From contig NZ_JAJVKW010000005.1 in the NCBI RefSeq assembly GCF_024198255.1, forward strand, positions 558,001 through 622,000: a stretch of DNA of 64,000 nucleotides, given 5' to 3'. The notes beneath the pieces are model-generated. The model ran no database searches, was not told the origin of the DNA, and saw only the letters and a program-made list of their open reading frames with translations. The position numbers and the translations under genes were made by a program. Source of the stretch: Myxococcus guangdongensis (GTDB taxonomy: Bacteria > Myxococcota > Myxococcia > Myxococcales > Myxococcaceae). How positions within the stretch are numbered: the stretch's first letter is position 1; the number at the start of each line of letters is the position of its first letter. Shown in pieces: positions 34,991 to 43,083 of this stretch.

Positions 34991-35171
34991 CGGGTCGCCT
35001 GGGTTTTGCGGCTCAGCGCCCTCGGGTGTCCGCACCCGCCTCCGGTTGTTGTCGGAGCTGGCGGCGGAGTGTGCTCGTATGCGGGGGCGCGGCTGGGGCG
35101 CCCTCGTCGCGCCAGCCCGACCTCGCTGCCGCGCTCACCGTTGGTGGAGCCACCTTGGAGTCGCTCGGACC

Positions 35172-35396
35172 ATGAAGTTCCTGCTCATCATCGTCGGCGC
35201 GCTGCTCGCGCTGGCGGCCCTCGTCTTCTACGGCTACGTGGTGCCCCTGGCGTGCGGGATGAACACGACCGGGTGCAGCCAGTCGTTCAGCTTCGTCGAC
35301 AAGGAGTCCCTGGTGCTGTTCTGGCCCGCATTCCTTCTCGGCGTCGCGATGATGGGCTCCGGCCTCATGTGGCGCTCCAGGGCACGAGGGGCGTGA
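35172..35396 (+). CDS. Small two-helix membrane protein
   Basis: A 74-residue protein, not recognised. TM1 is about residues 3-26 (LLIIVGALLALAALVFYGYVV) and TM2 about 48-66 (LVLFWPAFLLGVAMMGSGLMW). The connecting loop has two cysteines (ACGMNTTGC) that could form a disulfide outside the cytoplasm. There is no strong SD. Its place downstream of the VgrG/coiled-coil pair makes a T6SS immunity role conceivable, but that is inference from position only. It converges on tssJ. Confidence 0.55.
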   Translation: MKFLLIIVGALLALAALVFYGYVVPLACGMNTTGCSQSFSFVDKESLVLFWPAFLLGVAMMGSGLMWRSRARGA

Positions 35397-35444
35397 ACCC
35401 TGGTAGACGCTCGACGATGAGGCCGCAGGCTGGACGCCGCCAGG

Positions 35445-35969
35445 CTACTTGCCGCCAGGGGCGGGGGCCTCGACCTTCGGCCCCTCGACCTTGGGGGGCT
35501 CGACCTTCGGCGGCTCGAACTTGGGTGGCTCCTCCTTCTTGGGCTCACCCTTGGGCTTCTTGCGCTTCGACGGAGCATCCGTGCGGATGCGGCTCTCCTC
35601 CAGCTCGATGTCCACGCGCCCCGGGATGGGCGAGTCGAGCAACACCTGCCACGCGCCGTCGGGCGTGGTGAACAGGAAGGAGATGGCCAGCGGCGACTCC
35701 TCCGGAATCTTCACGCGCGTCTGGGTCTTCTCCCCCGGGTAGATGACCAGCGTCTGCACCACCGAGTCATCCGGGTGCACCACCCGCTCCGCCACGTCGG
35801 CGTAGAACTCCGTCATGTACCGCTGCGAGTCCACCGCGCGCACCACCATGTGCAGCGGACGCCCCTGGTTCGTCCCCTGGGGCGAGTTCACGTGGATGGA
35901 CAGGTGCGTCGGCGCGCACGCCACCGTGCCCAGGGCCAGCGCCAGCATCAACAGCCAGGGGGACCTCAT
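35445..35969 (-). CDS. tssJ: T6SS outer-membrane lipoprotein TssJ-like
   Basis: A 174-residue lipoprotein with signal peptide and lipobox LGTVAC. It shows the TssJ beta-sandwich pattern: LSIHVNSPQGTNQGRPLHMVVRAV, a YMTEFYADVAERVV helix, and TLVIYPGEKTQTRVKIPEES. A C-terminal Lys/Pro-rich tail (KVEPPKVEGPKVEAP repeats) is unusual. TssJ anchors the TssJLM trans-envelope complex in the outer membrane. The ATG at 35969 overlaps the tssM stop (ATGA). Confidence 0.9.
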   Translation of the reverse strand: MRSPWLLMLALALGTVACAPTHLSIHVNSPQGTNQGRPLHMVVRAVDSQRYMTEFYADVAERVVHPDDSVVQTLVIYPGEKTQTRVKIPEESPLAISFLFTTPDGAWQVLLDSPIPGRVDIELEESRIRTDAPSKRKKPKGEPKKEEPPKFEPPKVEPPKVEGPKVEAPAPGGK

Positions 35970-38900
35970 CGCGTCACCTCCTGGAACAGCGTCCAGGGGC
36001 CGCCACGCATGCCGAAGCGCAAACGAATCTCCGAGTGTTGTGAACCATCCGGGCCCGGCAAGGGCCAGATGGCGTTCTGCTCGGCGTCGAATGTAGCGGC
36101 ATCCAGGATGCGGAAGCAGTTCCACGACGAGCGCGAGAGCTCCGTCGAGCGGTAGCGCTTGGCCTCCCGGCCCGGCACGCGCAACTCGACGCCGACGGAG
36201 GCCGAGCGCGGCTCCCACCACGCCAGCGCGAAGTCCTGCCACGCGGGCGTCTGGTTGAAGCCGAACGCCGCCGCCTCGCCGCACTTCAGGAAGGACATGG
36301 TGACGAAGCCGTTCTCACCCGACGGCGGCAGCGGCAACGGGCGCACCTGGAGCTGCAGCGGCTGCGGCTTGCCCTCGTCGTTCCACAAGAGCTTCGCCAG
36401 CTTCGACAGCCGGCCGAGCATCACCAGCATGCGCGGCGGGACGGCGAGCTGCTGACGCAGCGGCCGGCGCAGCATCCACTCCGTGCCGCGCTCCTCCACC
36501 ACCGGCGAGAGCACCTGCGCCACGAACTGCCAGAAGGCGCCGTCCTTGCGCTTGAGCACCTCCAGCTCCGTCGGGTCCAACTCCTGGCTCGCCTCCACCG
36601 CGAACGGGTAGCGACGCAGCAGCGGCGTGAGCAGCGTGCGGAAGCGCCACTCCCATTGCTCCTCCAGCACGCGCTCCAGCTCGGCCCGGCCCAGCTCACG
36701 CGTCATCAGGAAGGGCTCGCGGAAGGGCCGGCGCAGCTCGCCCAGGATGCCCTGCTTGTCCAGCCACTCGTCCACGCGGCGCAGGTACGAGCCCTCCTCG
36801 TCGAGCAACATGGACAGGCCCACGCGGCCCAGCGGCGTGAGCAGGTCCGTCAGCTGCCGTCCGCCATCCTCGTTCGACGCGGGCGTCTCCTCCGCGCCCG
36901 AACGCAGGGACGCGGGGACGATGGTGCGCGCGGCCCCGGCCGCCGGCGGCGCGCTGAAGCCCGACACCTCCGTGTGCAGCTGCGACACCAGCAGCAGGTA
37001 CGCCGCGAGCTGCGCCGTCTGCCCGTCCTTGTCCGGCGTCATCAGCTGCACGATGGGCCGGAACAGCGACAGCTCCTGGCGCAGCGGCTCGTAGTACGGG
37101 CCCTCCATCGGGCCGATTCCCGCCCCCGTGGCCACCTCGCGCAGCATCGCCACCAGCTCGGAGGTCGGCTGCGTCACCGAGGACAGCTCCGAGGCCAGCG
37201 TCGTCGTCAGCGCCGTGAAGCGGTAGTCGCGGTACTTCACCAGCAGGTCCTGCCGGTAGCGCTGCCCGAAGTTGGCCACCTTCTTGAGCACGTAGCCCTG
37301 GCGCTGCGCGGCCTCCGCGCGCGACAGCTTCGAGTCCGCCATGCGCAGGGTGAACTCGTCCACCAGCGGCTTGATGTCCGTCTCGAAGCTCAGCCACTCC
37401 ACGCCGCGGCGCGAGGGCAGGGCGTCCACCGCGCCCACGTCCATCGCGTCCTCCAGCGACAGCCCCATCCCGGCCTCGGCCGCGGACGCCACCGCGCCCG
37501 GAGGCAGCCCCAGCGAGGTACGGCTGAAGGGCCGCTGGCCCTGTTCAATCTGTCGCAGCAGCTTGTCCAGCAGCGAGCGCGACAGCTCCTTCGGGCGGAA
37601 CTCGAAGGACTGCTGCATCACCCGCACCTCCAGGCGCGCGTCGCCGTTGGCCGGCACGAAGAGGCCCCCGGTGCGCGTGAGCAGCTCCGCGGTGGACATC
37701 TCCGACGCGGCCCTCAGGCCCGCGTCGATTTCGTCCTCCATGCGCAGCACCGCGGACAGCATCGGCTCGTGCTCGCGCAGCCAGTCGAGCGCGACGAGCG
37801 TGTTGTCCACGCCCTTGAGCGTGGCCTGGCTCTCCGGCGCGCCGGACGCATCCAGGAGCGCCAGCACCTTGTGCGCGGACGTGTACGCCATGCTCTGCGC
37901 CAGCGTCAGCCTCAGCCGCTGCCGCTCACTGGCCAGCGAGCGCCACCGCTCCAGGTCCATCTCCCGCGCGCTCAACACCAGCTGCAGCTTGATGAGGTGG
38001 TCGCGCCACGGCCCCAGGTAGCTCTCCTCGGACAGCCACTCGTAGGGCCAGCGCATCCACGGCACCTGGCCTTGCGTCTGCAGTCCCGTGCGCCAGGCCT
38101 GGTCGGTGGAGATGACGTAGTCGCCCACCACCTCCTCGCGCAGCCCCGTGGCCTCCATCCAGTCGCCGCCCTTCTCCGCGGCGCGTGTCCCCAACAGCCC
38201 CAGCGAGTCCGCCGCCCAGTTCCAGCGCTTGCGGTACTGCCCATCCAGGTACGACAGGACGAAGCGCCCCATGTCGTCGTTGCGCGACGCCCGCGCCACC
38301 GCCATCAGGTGCAGCATCTGCTCGGGACGACAGAGCGTCTCCCGCTCGCAGCGCTCCTCCGCGTGCGACGCCGTCCACAGCGAGCGGCTGCCCACCATCT
38401 CCGTCGGCGCGCAGCCCGGGATGAGGGGACCACAGCGCTGGCACTGCTCCTGGCAGGACTCCAACAGGGGCTTGAGATAGGACAGGCGCACCGTGTTGGA
38501 CAGCTGCGCGCGCAGCACCTCCTTCTCGTCCTGGAAGCTGCTGCTCAAGAGCGGGAAGTAGCGCGCGGCCAGCAGCAGCGCGTCCATGGCCTGCATCGCG
38601 CCCTGGCCCTTGTCCACCACCACCTCGCCCGACGCCGTCAGGTGCTGCTGCCCCAGCCGCTGCACCGTGGACTCGAAGTCCTCCATGTGCCGCTGGGCCT
38701 CCGCCAGGCGGTTGTAGAAGTTCGCGTACGCCGCCACCACCGGCAGCACGCCCACCGCGAGCAACACCGCGCAGCGGGTCAGGTGCTTGCCCCGGTAGCG
38801 CGCGCGCAGCTCCACGTTGCGCTTCTCCGGAGCGATGGCGAGCACGCCCGCCGAGCGGGCCTCCGCCACCGGCGACGACACGTACACCCGCGTCAGCTCC

Positions 38901-39838
38901 GGGCGGTAGGACAGCGTGCCGCCCTCCACCAGCCCCGTCACGAACCGCGCGAGCGCCGCGAACGACTCACCCCCGCGCGCGTAGAACTCCTCCAGCCGCC
39001 CGAAGGCGTCCACCGACAGCGAGACCAGGCCCAGCGCGAAGTACTGCTCCAGCGGCTGCAGCCCCGCCGCCAGCCGGCCCTCCTCGCCCGCGGGCGGCAC
39101 GTCCCAGTGCAGGGGGATGCCATGGCTGCGCAGCAACTGGGCGAAGTCGGAGAAGCCCACCATCGCGTCCATGTGCGTCAGACACAGGCGCGTCTCCACC
39201 GCGCCCCGGCTCGCCTCGGACAGCAGGTTGATCTTCCCGCGCACCAGCTGGATGACCCGGCGCACCTCGTCCGGCGGCGTCTCCGCCAGCCAGCGCGCGT
39301 CCAGCGCCACCACGACGCGCCCCTTCTGCCGACGGAAGCTCGCCTTCCACAGGCGGCTGAGCGCCTTGCGCGCCTCCTGCGAGTCGTCCTCCAGCAGCGC
39401 CGCGGACACCTCGTGGACCACCTTGTCCGGCCCCAGGAACATCTGGAGCAGCGGGTCCGAGGTGTAGCTGGGCATGAACTGCCGCTCCTGCCGCCGCCAG
39501 TCCACCTCCAGGTCGATGAGCGTCGTCTTGCCCGCGCCCGCCGGCCCGAGCACCACCACCGTGGGGAAGTCCAGCACCGCCACCCGGTAGCGGATGGGCA
39601 GCGCGCTCAGGAACTGGTTGCGGATGCGCACGAGCGCGCTGGTGTCCAGCTTCTTGCGCGTCTCCACCATCGGCGCCACCCGCCGCTTGCGCCACCACCA
39701 CACCAGCCCGACGACGAGCGCCAAGGCGAGCAGCACCCCGAGCCCTATCAATATCCACGTCAGATAGGGTCGCGCCGCATCCGCTGTCGTCGCCGCCGCG
39801 CTCGCGGCCGCGGCAACGGGGTTCTTCTCGCCCGCCAT
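35966..39838 (-). CDS. tssM: T6SS inner-membrane protein TssM (IcmF family)
   Basis: A 1290-residue protein. TM1 (about 26-50), an NTPase-like Walker A GPAGAGKT (98-105), a second membrane segment around residue 350 (CAVLLAVGVLPVVAAYANFYN), and a long periplasmic part ending in a C-terminal beta domain that contacts TssJ. Family hallmarks are LARFVTGLVEGG and the IcmF-type region after TM2. TssM bridges inner and outer membranes. It is at the long end of the family range. Gene order tssL-(unknown)-tssM-tssJ is consistent. Confidence 0.95.
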   Translation of the reverse strand: MAGEKNPVAAAASAAATTADAARPYLTWILIGLGVLLALALVVGLVWWWRKRRVAPMVETRKKLDTSALVRIRNQFLSALPIRYRVAVLDFPTVVVLGPAGAGKTTLIDLEVDWRRQERQFMPSYTSDPLLQMFLGPDKVVHEVSAALLEDDSQEARKALSRLWKASFRRQKGRVVVALDARWLAETPPDEVRRVIQLVRGKINLLSEASRGAVETRLCLTHMDAMVGFSDFAQLLRSHGIPLHWDVPPAGEEGRLAAGLQPLEQYFALGLVSLSVDAFGRLEEFYARGGESFAALARFVTGLVEGGTLSYRPELTRVYVSSPVAEARSAGVLAIAPEKRNVELRARYRGKHLTRCAVLLAVGVLPVVAAYANFYNRLAEAQRHMEDFESTVQRLGQQHLTASGEVVVDKGQGAMQAMDALLLAARYFPLLSSSFQDEKEVLRAQLSNTVRLSYLKPLLESCQEQCQRCGPLIPGCAPTEMVGSRSLWTASHAEERCERETLCRPEQMLHLMAVARASRNDDMGRFVLSYLDGQYRKRWNWAADSLGLLGTRAAEKGGDWMEATGLREEVVGDYVISTDQAWRTGLQTQGQVPWMRWPYEWLSEESYLGPWRDHLIKLQLVLSAREMDLERWRSLASERQRLRLTLAQSMAYTSAHKVLALLDASGAPESQATLKGVDNTLVALDWLREHEPMLSAVLRMEDEIDAGLRAASEMSTAELLTRTGGLFVPANGDARLEVRVMQQSFEFRPKELSRSLLDKLLRQIEQGQRPFSRTSLGLPPGAVASAAEAGMGLSLEDAMDVGAVDALPSRRGVEWLSFETDIKPLVDEFTLRMADSKLSRAEAAQRQGYVLKKVANFGQRYRQDLLVKYRDYRFTALTTTLASELSSVTQPTSELVAMLREVATGAGIGPMEGPYYEPLRQELSLFRPIVQLMTPDKDGQTAQLAAYLLLVSQLHTEVSGFSAPPAAGAARTIVPASLRSGAEETPASNEDGGRQLTDLLTPLGRVGLSMLLDEEGSYLRRVDEWLDKQGILGELRRPFREPFLMTRELGRAELERVLEEQWEWRFRTLLTPLLRRYPFAVEASQELDPTELEVLKRKDGAFWQFVAQVLSPVVEERGTEWMLRRPLRQQLAVPPRMLVMLGRLSKLAKLLWNDEGKPQPLQLQVRPLPLPPSGENGFVTMSFLKCGEAAAFGFNQTPAWQDFALAWWEPRSASVGVELRVPGREAKRYRSTELSRSSWNCFRILDAATFDAEQNAIWPLPGPDGSQHSEIRLRFGMRGGPWTLFQEVTR

Positions 39839-39842
39839 GGCT

Positions 39843-40151
39843 CTAGTCCCTCTTCCCGCCCGCTTGCGTGCGGACCGCGAGCTGGAGGCCTTCCATCACG
39901 TCCTCCAGTCGCTCGAGTACGGCTTCCAGTTGCACACCCCATGCCTCCCGCTCCTTGGGTGACAACCGTTTGCCTCCGGGGCCGGGTTCCAGGGCCTTGG
40001 CCCCCTCCCGGAGCACGTCCACGAGGGGCGCTGTCCCCTCGGAGAGGCTCCCCAGGGACGAGGAGAGGGCCTTCTGGAGCCGCTCCACCAGCTCGGCCAC
40101 GTTCTGACGGGACGCACTCGCGTCCTTCCGGACGCCGGGGGGAGTCGTCAC
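39843..40151 (-). CDS. Small helical protein between tssL and tssM, unknown
   Basis: A 102-residue soluble, helical, charged protein (NVAELVERLQKALSSSLGSLSEG; EAVLERLEDVMEGLQLAVRTQ). It is not recognised as any core Tss protein. It starts seven bases after tssL and ends four bases before tssM, so it is part of the membrane-complex cluster and probably translated with it. A role in assembling TssLM is plausible from position only. Confidence 0.65.
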   Translation of the reverse strand: MTTPPGVRKDASASRQNVAELVERLQKALSSSLGSLSEGTAPLVDVLREGAKALEPGPGGKRLSPKEREAWGVQLEAVLERLEDVMEGLQLAVRTQAGGKRD

Positions 40152-40158
40152 GCGGGCC

Positions 40159-40797
40159 TCAGTTGGACAGGTGCCAGAGCACCACCGGCACCGCGATGAT
40201 GATGGACACCGTCACGGCGTAGTAGCGCCAGGGGAAGTCGTACAGGGTGGGAGGAGGGGGCGCCGCCTCGGTCTGCACCTCGCCCATCTGCGTCTCCGGG
40301 CGGGGGATGCGGGCCGCCAGCTGCTCGCGGTAGTCGCGCAGCCGCGCCGGGTGGCCCACGTGCCGGCCGATGAAGCCCGCCGTGAGGCAGAAGTGCAGCA
40401 TCTCGAAGAGCAGCGGCGCCGTGTCCGGGCGCCTCAGGGCGGTGTCCGCCAGCTCGAAGAAGAGGTCGCCGCCCGCGTCCACGCCGAACGCGCGCAGCTG
40501 CAACAGCGGCCAGTGCTGCGCGTCCTCGTTGGACAGGCGGGCGAGCACCTTCTCGTCGACCAGGAAGGCGAAGGGCTGGAGCACCTTCTCCACGTCGTCG
40601 GAGCGCAGGTCCTGCTCCAGCACCGCGCGCAGGGTGTCCAGCTCGGCCATCAGCGTGCGGGACATCGCGTCCAGGGCGCCCTCGGACAGGTGCTCGCGCA
40701 AGGAGGGGTCCAGGTTCACCGTGCCCAGCTCCCGCTCGAGCAGCTCCTCCACGTGGCGGTAGGCCAGGAGGATGGCTTTCCAGTGCGGCATCTTCAT
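40159..40797 (-). CDS. tssL: T6SS inner-membrane protein TssL (DotU/IcmH family)
   Basis: A 212-residue protein. The cytoplasmic hook domain (EDAQHWPLLQLRAFGVDAGGDLFFELAD, LLFEMLHFCLTAGFIGRHVG) matches DotU/TssL, followed by a single C-terminal transmembrane helix (YYAVTVSIIIAVPVVLWHLSN). There is no peptidoglycan-binding extension, so cell-wall anchoring must come from another protein. The start at 40797 (MKMPHWK) shares one base with the tssF stop (TGATG). Confidence 0.92.
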   Translation of the reverse strand: MKMPHWKAILLAYRHVEELLERELGTVNLDPSLREHLSEGALDAMSRTLMAELDTLRAVLEQDLRSDDVEKVLQPFAFLVDEKVLARLSNEDAQHWPLLQLRAFGVDAGGDLFFELADTALRRPDTAPLLFEMLHFCLTAGFIGRHVGHPARLRDYREQLAARIPRPETQMGEVQTEAAPPPPTLYDFPWRYYAVTVSIIIAVPVVLWHLSN

Positions 40798-42443
40798 CAG
40801 GAGGCTCCAGGAAGGGCGAGGGGACCTTGACCGGCGATGGTCGCCTTCAACTCCACCGTCGCCTCGTGGTTCCACGCATCCAGCAAATCTCGGACCCGCG
40901 TCAGGAACGTCACCACCAGCGGCTCGAAGCCCTCCTCGAAGGGCTCCAGCACCACCTCGTAGATGTTCCGCAGCCCGGAGCCCTTCATCGCGCTGTCGGG
41001 CACCCGCGACACGCTCATCTCGCGCAGGAGCGGCAGACACCGGCGGAAGGGACCCTCGGAGGGCGTGCCCAGGTGCTGGAGCACCGAGCGCAGCTCGTCC
41101 AGCCCCATCGTGGCCTGCGCCTTCCAGGCGAGCAGCTGGGTGAGCGCCGTCAAATCATCCCGCAGCGGGCTCTCGCGGTCCGGCTGGAGCTGGCCGACCA
41201 GCCGCCACTCCAGGCCCTCGATGTGGCGCGCCGGCACGCTCACCGACATCCGCCCCGACGCCTCCGAGGCGAAGCGCGGCTGGTGCCACAGCGCCTCCAC
41301 CACCAGCTTGCGCGGCGTGGTGAAGGCCTCCGGCATGCGCAGCACCAGGTGCGGGGAGGGGCCGTTCTCCGACGGCACCTCCTCCACCTCGTAGCCGGGG
41401 CCGGTGCCGGGCAGGTGCGCGGGCCTCAGCGGCGCGAGCCCCGTCTTGGTCATCTCGAACACGCCCGTCACCGAGTGCAGCGCCAACTCCCGCCCCGCGC
41501 TCATGTTGCGGATGGGGTGCTCGGAGCGGGTGCCGTCCGTGGTGATGACCTGTGCGGGCTCCGCGCGCAGGTTCTCCACCGGCACCGCGAAGGGCACCAG
41601 GAAGTCCGGCCGGTGGGAGCGGCCCACCGTCCATGCCTGCGCCAGGTCGAAGCACAGGCTGAAGCGCCGCCACCCGCCACGCGACGGCGGCACCGCGACG
41701 TGGAGGAAGAGCTCCGTCTCCGGGAAGAGGAAGAACGAGCGCAGCCGCTGCAGCGGATGGGCGAAGGTCTCCGAGTCGTCCGGCGCCGGCGGCTCCCGGT
41801 CGAACGACACCTCGCACCGCTCACCCGTGACGTGCTCGTCGGCGGGCGGCCCGTACACCACGCTGACCTCGCGCAGGTGCTGGCGCAGCGCGTGGAACAC
41901 CGCCAGGGACGGCAGGTACTCGTCCAGGTGGCGCACGTGCAGGCTCATCGTGCCGATGGCGTCCGCGCGCTCGTGCCGCGACTCGAAGTGGAGCATCAGC
42001 CGGTGGCCACCCTTCACCAGCGGGCGCACCTCGGTGGACTCCAGGGTGATGGGCAGCACGCGCAAATCCCGCTGGAGGCGGAAGGTGCCGGGCTCTCCCT
42101 CGGCGGGTGACAGCCGCAGCTCGGTGCCGCGCGGCAGGAGCACCGCTTCCCCCATCTTCCCCATGGGCTGCGCCTGCACCACCGCGCGCGTGGGCAGGGG
42201 CTCCAGCAGGAAGTCGAAGAAGCCGGCGAACAGCCGGCGCCACGTGGAGCGCAGGTTGTGCAGCGTCGCGTGGCGCGTCTGCACGGAGAAGAACGCCATC
42301 GCCTCGATGAGGCGGCGCACGTCCGGGTCCTCCCGCTCCAGGGGGGCGGCGGGGTAGCGCTCGTGGAAGCGTTGGCGGAAGCGCTCGAGGGAGGCCATCT
42401 CCTCGAGGAAGTCCTGGTGCAGCCGGTCCTTCGGGCGGGTCAT
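40797..42443 (-). CDS. tssF: T6SS baseplate protein TssF
   Basis: A 548-residue protein. Hallmarks are the N-terminal FLEEMASLERFRQRFHERYPA, DPDVRRLIEAMAFFSVQTR, LPRGTEL and the MSLHVRHLDEYLPSLAVFHAL region shared by TssF/VasA proteins. TssF pairs with TssG in the baseplate wedge around the VgrG spike. It is followed directly by tssL. It is slightly shorter than the usual 580-620 residues. Confidence 0.92.
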   Translation of the reverse strand: MTRPKDRLHQDFLEEMASLERFRQRFHERYPAAPLEREDPDVRRLIEAMAFFSVQTRHATLHNLRSTWRRLFAGFFDFLLEPLPTRAVVQAQPMGKMGEAVLLPRGTELRLSPAEGEPGTFRLQRDLRVLPITLESTEVRPLVKGGHRLMLHFESRHERADAIGTMSLHVRHLDEYLPSLAVFHALRQHLREVSVVYGPPADEHVTGERCEVSFDREPPAPDDSETFAHPLQRLRSFFLFPETELFLHVAVPPSRGGWRRFSLCFDLAQAWTVGRSHRPDFLVPFAVPVENLRAEPAQVITTDGTRSEHPIRNMSAGRELALHSVTGVFEMTKTGLAPLRPAHLPGTGPGYEVEEVPSENGPSPHLVLRMPEAFTTPRKLVVEALWHQPRFASEASGRMSVSVPARHIEGLEWRLVGQLQPDRESPLRDDLTALTQLLAWKAQATMGLDELRSVLQHLGTPSEGPFRRCLPLLREMSVSRVPDSAMKGSGLRNIYEVVLEPFEEGFEPLVVTFLTRVRDLLDAWNHEATVELKATIAGQGPLALPGAS

Positions 42444-42456
42444 CTTGAATGACTCC

Positions 42457-43059
42457 TTACCCCAACTTCACGAGCGCGCCCGAGACGCTGGTGATACCGG
42501 ATGCCTTGAGGTTGGCCATTCCCTGGGCTTCCAGGTCCAGCGCGGCTTGCCCGGCCACCTTGACATTGAGCCCTGTCACCTGCGTGTCCGTCTTGCCCGC
42601 GGCCTTCAGCGTCAGGCCTTCAATCTTGGCCTCGCCGCCGGTGGCCTCCATGGAAGCAGTCAGGCCCTTGAGCGCCAGCGCTTGGGTGGCCTCCACGTTG
42701 ACCTTCGCCGAGGAGCTGATGCTCGCGTCCTGGGTGGCCGTCTGCGTGAGCTTCGCCTGGGTGGTGAGGCTCATGTCCTTCGTGCTCGTCACCTTGAGCG
42801 TGTCCTGGCTCGTCCACTCCGACGTGCCCTTGGACAGGAGCGTTATCGTCTGGGCGTCGACCTTGAAGTCCTTGACGGTGACGACGATGCTGTCGGCCTT
42901 CTGCACGACGGTGCTGGTGTCGCTCGGCCCGGCGACCTTCAGGGTGATGGCGGTGCCGTCCATCGTCACGGTCTGGACGATGTTCGCGTCGGCATTGTCC
43001 ACCGTGACGGTGATGCCCTTCACTTTGTCCAGCTCGATGGTGCAGACCAGCGTTCCCAT
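42457..43059 (-). CDS. Separate spike-needle (beta-prism) protein
   Basis: A 200-residue protein. The first about 85 residues are beta-rich. From about residue 85 there is a run of short alternating strands (LKVTSTKDMSLTTQAKLTQT, DASISSSAKVNVEATQALALK) of the kind that forms the triple-stranded beta-prism needle of VgrG/gp5 (DUF2345-like). The adjacent VgrG lacks such a needle, so this protein probably forms or extends the tip as a separate chain, onto which the PAAR-like protein could sit. It lies 24 bases after vgrG. Confidence 0.65.
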   Translation of the reverse strand: MGTLVCTIELDKVKGITVTVDNADANIVQTVTMDGTAITLKVAGPSDTSTVVQKADSIVVTVKDFKVDAQTITLLSKGTSEWTSQDTLKVTSTKDMSLTTQAKLTQTATQDASISSSAKVNVEATQALALKGLTASMEATGGEAKIEGLTLKAAGKTDTQVTGLNVKVAGQAALDLEAQGMANLKASGITSVSGALVKLG

Positions 43060-43083
43060 GGCTCCTTCACGCCTCCAGCCGCC

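Noticed and set aside
36656..40222. A 1188-codon plus-strand open frame across tssM
   Set aside because: Antisense shadow: Arg/His/Leu-rich with no domain pattern. TssM on the minus strand is unambiguous.
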